A stretch of 64,000 bases of DNA, taken from NCBI RefSeq assembly GCF_028289625.1, contig NZ_JANQOM010000020.1:117676-181675 (forward strand). The letters are read 5' to 3'. A program made the position numbers and the translations under genes. The notes under the pieces are model-generated. The model was not told the DNA's origin and made no database searches. It saw only the letters and a list, made by a program, of their open reading frames with translations. Shown here piece by piece: positions 62,146 to 64,000 of the stretch; positions within the stretch are counted from its first letter, which is position 1; each line of letters opens with the position of its first letter. The DNA comes from Winogradskyella sp. GTDB taxonomy: Bacteria > Bacteroidota > Bacteroidia > Flavobacteriales > Flavobacteriaceae.

Positions 62146-64000
62146 ATGAAACTCCTTGTGATTCTGGCGATTGCTTTTCTAGTGTCCTGTAAAAAAGCTG
62201 ATAATAACCAAGTCAATGTATCTACCACTTCACCAAATGGTGATATAAGTGTAAAACTTCAACTGAGTAAGGAAAGGAAACCTTATTATCTCGTTCATTT
62301 TAAGAATAAGGTTGTTGTAGACACGTCGTTCTTAGGGTTTGAGTTTACTGATGCTGAAACGCTTTCAAAAGACCTAGAAATTACAAGTACTGATGTGACC
62401 AGTTTTAATGAAACATGGCAAATGCCTTGGGGAGAACAATTAGATGTTGTTAATCATTATAATGAACTGAAAGTAGAATTAGAAGAGACTACCAAACCAA
62501 AACGAAAACTAAATATCGTTTTTAGGGTTTACGATGATGGTATCGGCTTCCGCTATGAATTTCCTCAACAAGACGGTTGGAAAGAAGCATTAATTAAAGA
62601 TGAACATACTGAGTTTAATCTCACACAAGATTATAAAACCTTTTGGATTCCAGGGGATTGGGATATTTATGAGCATTTGTATAGTACAACCAAACTCTCA
62701 GAAATCGATGCAAAATCCTATATTCCAAAAACCAATTTGGCCCAAACGTATATTCCAGAAAATGCAGTTAATACACCAGTAACTCTGGTTGGCGAAGATG
62801 GATTACACCTTAGCTTTCATGAAGCGGCCTTAGTGGATTATTCAGGAATGACCCTCAAGGTTGATACTGAAAATTTGAATCTAAAAAGTAACTTGGTTGG
62901 TTCAGAGAATACAGATTACAAAGTAAAACGAAGCTTACCTTTCAATACTCCCTGGAGAACGATTCAAATCACCAATAACGCACCAGATTTAATAGCATCT
63001 AATCTTATCGTAAACCTTAATGAACCTAACAAACTGGGAGATGTCTCATGGTTTACACCTATGAAGTATACCGGAGTTTGGTGGGAAATGCATCTGGGCA
63101 AATCCTCTTGGGATTATGGTATGGAAATGGTAGATGGTCAATGGACAGATACAGGAAAAGCCCATGGCAAACACGGAGCAACTACAGAAAACGTTAAGCG
63201 ATTCATTGACTTTTCTGCAAGAAATAATATAAAAGGTGTTTTGGTTGAAGGCTGGAATACAGGTTGGGAACGTTGGATAGGTTTTGAAGACCGCGAAGGG
63301 GTCTTTGATTTTGTAACACCATATCCAGATTATGATTTAGAAGAGGTAACCAAATATGCTAAGGAAAAAGGAGTAGAAATCATTATGCATCACGAGACTT
63401 CTGCGGCCACACAGACCTATGAAAAGCAACAAGACACAGCTTACGCCTTAATGCAGAAATATGGTATGCATGCAGTAAAATCGGGTTATGTAGGTAAAAT
63501 TATTCCAAAAGGTGAATACCACCATGGACAATACATGGTAAATCAATATAACAATGCAGCAATTAAAGCTGCAACATATGAAGTTGCAGTTAATGCACAT
63601 GAGCCTATCAAAGCCACGGGATTACGACGGACTTATCCAAATATTATGTCGAGGGAAGGTTTAAGAGGACAGGAATTTAATGCTTGGTCGGAAGATGGAG
63701 GAAACCCACCAGAACACCTTTCTATTGTTGCATTTACAAGAATGTTGGCAGGACCGATTGATTTTACGCCAGGGATTTTCAATATAAAATTCGACGAGTA
63801 TAAAAAGGATAATCAAGTCAATACCACCTTGGCACAACAATTAGCACTTTACGTGGTCATATATAGCCCAGTGCAAATGGCAGCAGATTTAGTGGAGCAT
63901 TATGAAGTCAATCCAGAACCTTTACAGTTTATAAAAGATGTAGGTGTGGATTGGGAAGAATCAAGGGTTCTTAATGGACAAGTCGGAGATTATGTAACCA
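62146..64000 (+). CDS. susB: GH97 alpha-glucosidase (SusB-like), partial at right edge
   Basis: Reading from the ATG at 62146 gives 618 codons without a stop to the window end. The lipoprotein signal ends FLVSC (about residue 16). A beta-sandwich N-domain (about 20-290) is followed by the (beta/alpha)8 barrel (VWWEMHLGKSSWDYG). E417 (HHETSA), E486 (AHEPIKATG), E504 (SREGLRG) and E510 (RGQEFNAW) have the same spacing as E439, E508, E526 and E532 of Bacteroides SusB (recalled), that is a constant shift of 22. This is the inverting, calcium-dependent subgroup, releasing glucose from maltodextrins. Confidence 0.93.
   Translation, partial: MKLLVILAIAFLVSCKKADNNQVNVSTTSPNGDISVKLQLSKERKPYYLVHFKNKVVVDTSFLGFEFTDAETLSKDLEITSTDVTSFNETWQMPWGEQLDVVNHYNELKVELEETTKPKRKLNIVFRVYDDGIGFRYEFPQQDGWKEALIKDEHTEFNLTQDYKTFWIPGDWDIYEHLYSTTKLSEIDAKSYIPKTNLAQTYIPENAVNTPVTLVGEDGLHLSFHEAALVDYSGMTLKVDTENLNLKSNLVGSENTDYKVKRSLPFNTPWRTIQITNNAPDLIASNLIVNLNEPNKLGDVSWFTPMKYTGVWWEMHLGKSSWDYGMEMVDGQWTDTGKAHGKHGATTENVKRFIDFSARNNIKGVLVEGWNTGWERWIGFEDREGVFDFVTPYPDYDLEEVTKYAKEKGVEIIMHHETSAATQTYEKQQDTAYALMQKYGMHAVKSGYVGKIIPKGEYHHGQYMVNQYNNAAIKAATYEVAVNAHEPIKATGLRRTYPNIMSREGLRGQEFNAWSEDGGNPPEHLSIVAFTRMLAGPIDFTPGIFNIKFDEYKKDNQVNTTLAQQLALYVVIYSPVQMAADLVEHYEVNPEPLQFIKDVGVDWEESRVLNGQVGDYVT

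Noticed and set aside
1..64000. Insertion sequence, phage or integrated element
   Set aside because: No transposase, integrase or terminal inverted repeat with target duplication was recognised; base composition looks uniform.

Overview
The window looks like the chromosome of a marine-type Flavobacteriaceae bacterium (Bacteroidota). It is AT-rich, carries SusC/SusD/SusE-type outer-membrane genes, has two proteins with type IX secretion (T9SS) C-terminal sorting domains, shows a TAnnTTTG-type promoter before a tRNA gene, and contains uronate and starch utilisation genes arranged as polysaccharide utilisation loci (PULs). I see no phage, insertion sequence or CRISPR array.

Layout. 1-4952: a BlaR1-type M56 peptidase (cut by the left edge) and its BlaI repressor with TACAAATGTA operators, then a DoxX-like membrane protein, an M20 dipeptidase and tRNA-Leu(TAG). 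5092-5470: remnant of a DASS anion transporter. 5554-34579: a large pectin/uronate locus. It has a LacI regulator with uxaC and uxaB; a TonB-dependent receptor paired with a non-SusD surface lipoprotein; an export/degradation operon (two GH28-like enzymes, an alpha/alpha-toroid lipoprotein, a Tat-type enolase-superfamily lipoprotein, a GH2 beta-glucuronidase-like enzyme, GntP and glycerate kinase); a decayed second enolase-superfamily gene; a minus-strand uxaA, SDR, uxuA operon; a divergent kdgK, eda, TRAP transporter operon; and a T9SS-secreted paralogue of the surface lipoprotein. LacI-type palindromes related to TGCAAACGTTTGCA lie in front of the TonB receptor, the uxaA/kdgK divergon and the T9SS paralogue, which suggests one regulon. 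34580-35403: about 0.8 kb without an intact gene, next to and partly overlapping a decayed BspA/DUF285 repeat.

35404-64000: a DUF4174 gene, then a starch/maltodextrin locus. The minus-strand operon is susC, susD, susE, susF-like and a T9SS-exported GH13 amylase. The plus-strand operon is a LacI regulator, a maltose-type MFS transporter, beta-phosphoglucomutase, GH65 maltose phosphorylase, GH13 SusA-like, an esterase-like lipoprotein, GH31, two more GH13 lipoproteins, a Na/Pi-type transporter and a GH97 alpha-glucosidase that runs off the right edge. A perfect palindrome, CACGAAAACGTTTTCGTG, sits in the divergent promoter region.

How the genes cooperate. In the uronate locus, surface and periplasmic enzymes release galacturonate and glucuronate. 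TRAP and/or GntP import acids. UxaC, UxaB and UxaA (galacturonate) and UxaC, SDR and UxuA (glucuronate) converge on 2-keto-3-deoxygluconate, which KdgK and the KDPG aldolase turn into pyruvate and glyceraldehyde-3-phosphate. In the starch locus, SusCDEF and the secreted amylase capture and cut starch, periplasmic GH13/GH31/GH97 enzymes trim it, the MFS protein imports maltose, and GH65 plus beta-phosphoglucomutase yield glucose and glucose-6-phosphate. The least conventional parts are the SusD-less receptor/beta-helix pair with its secreted paralogue, and the Tat-lipoprotein enolase/GH2/GntP/glycerate kinase module.
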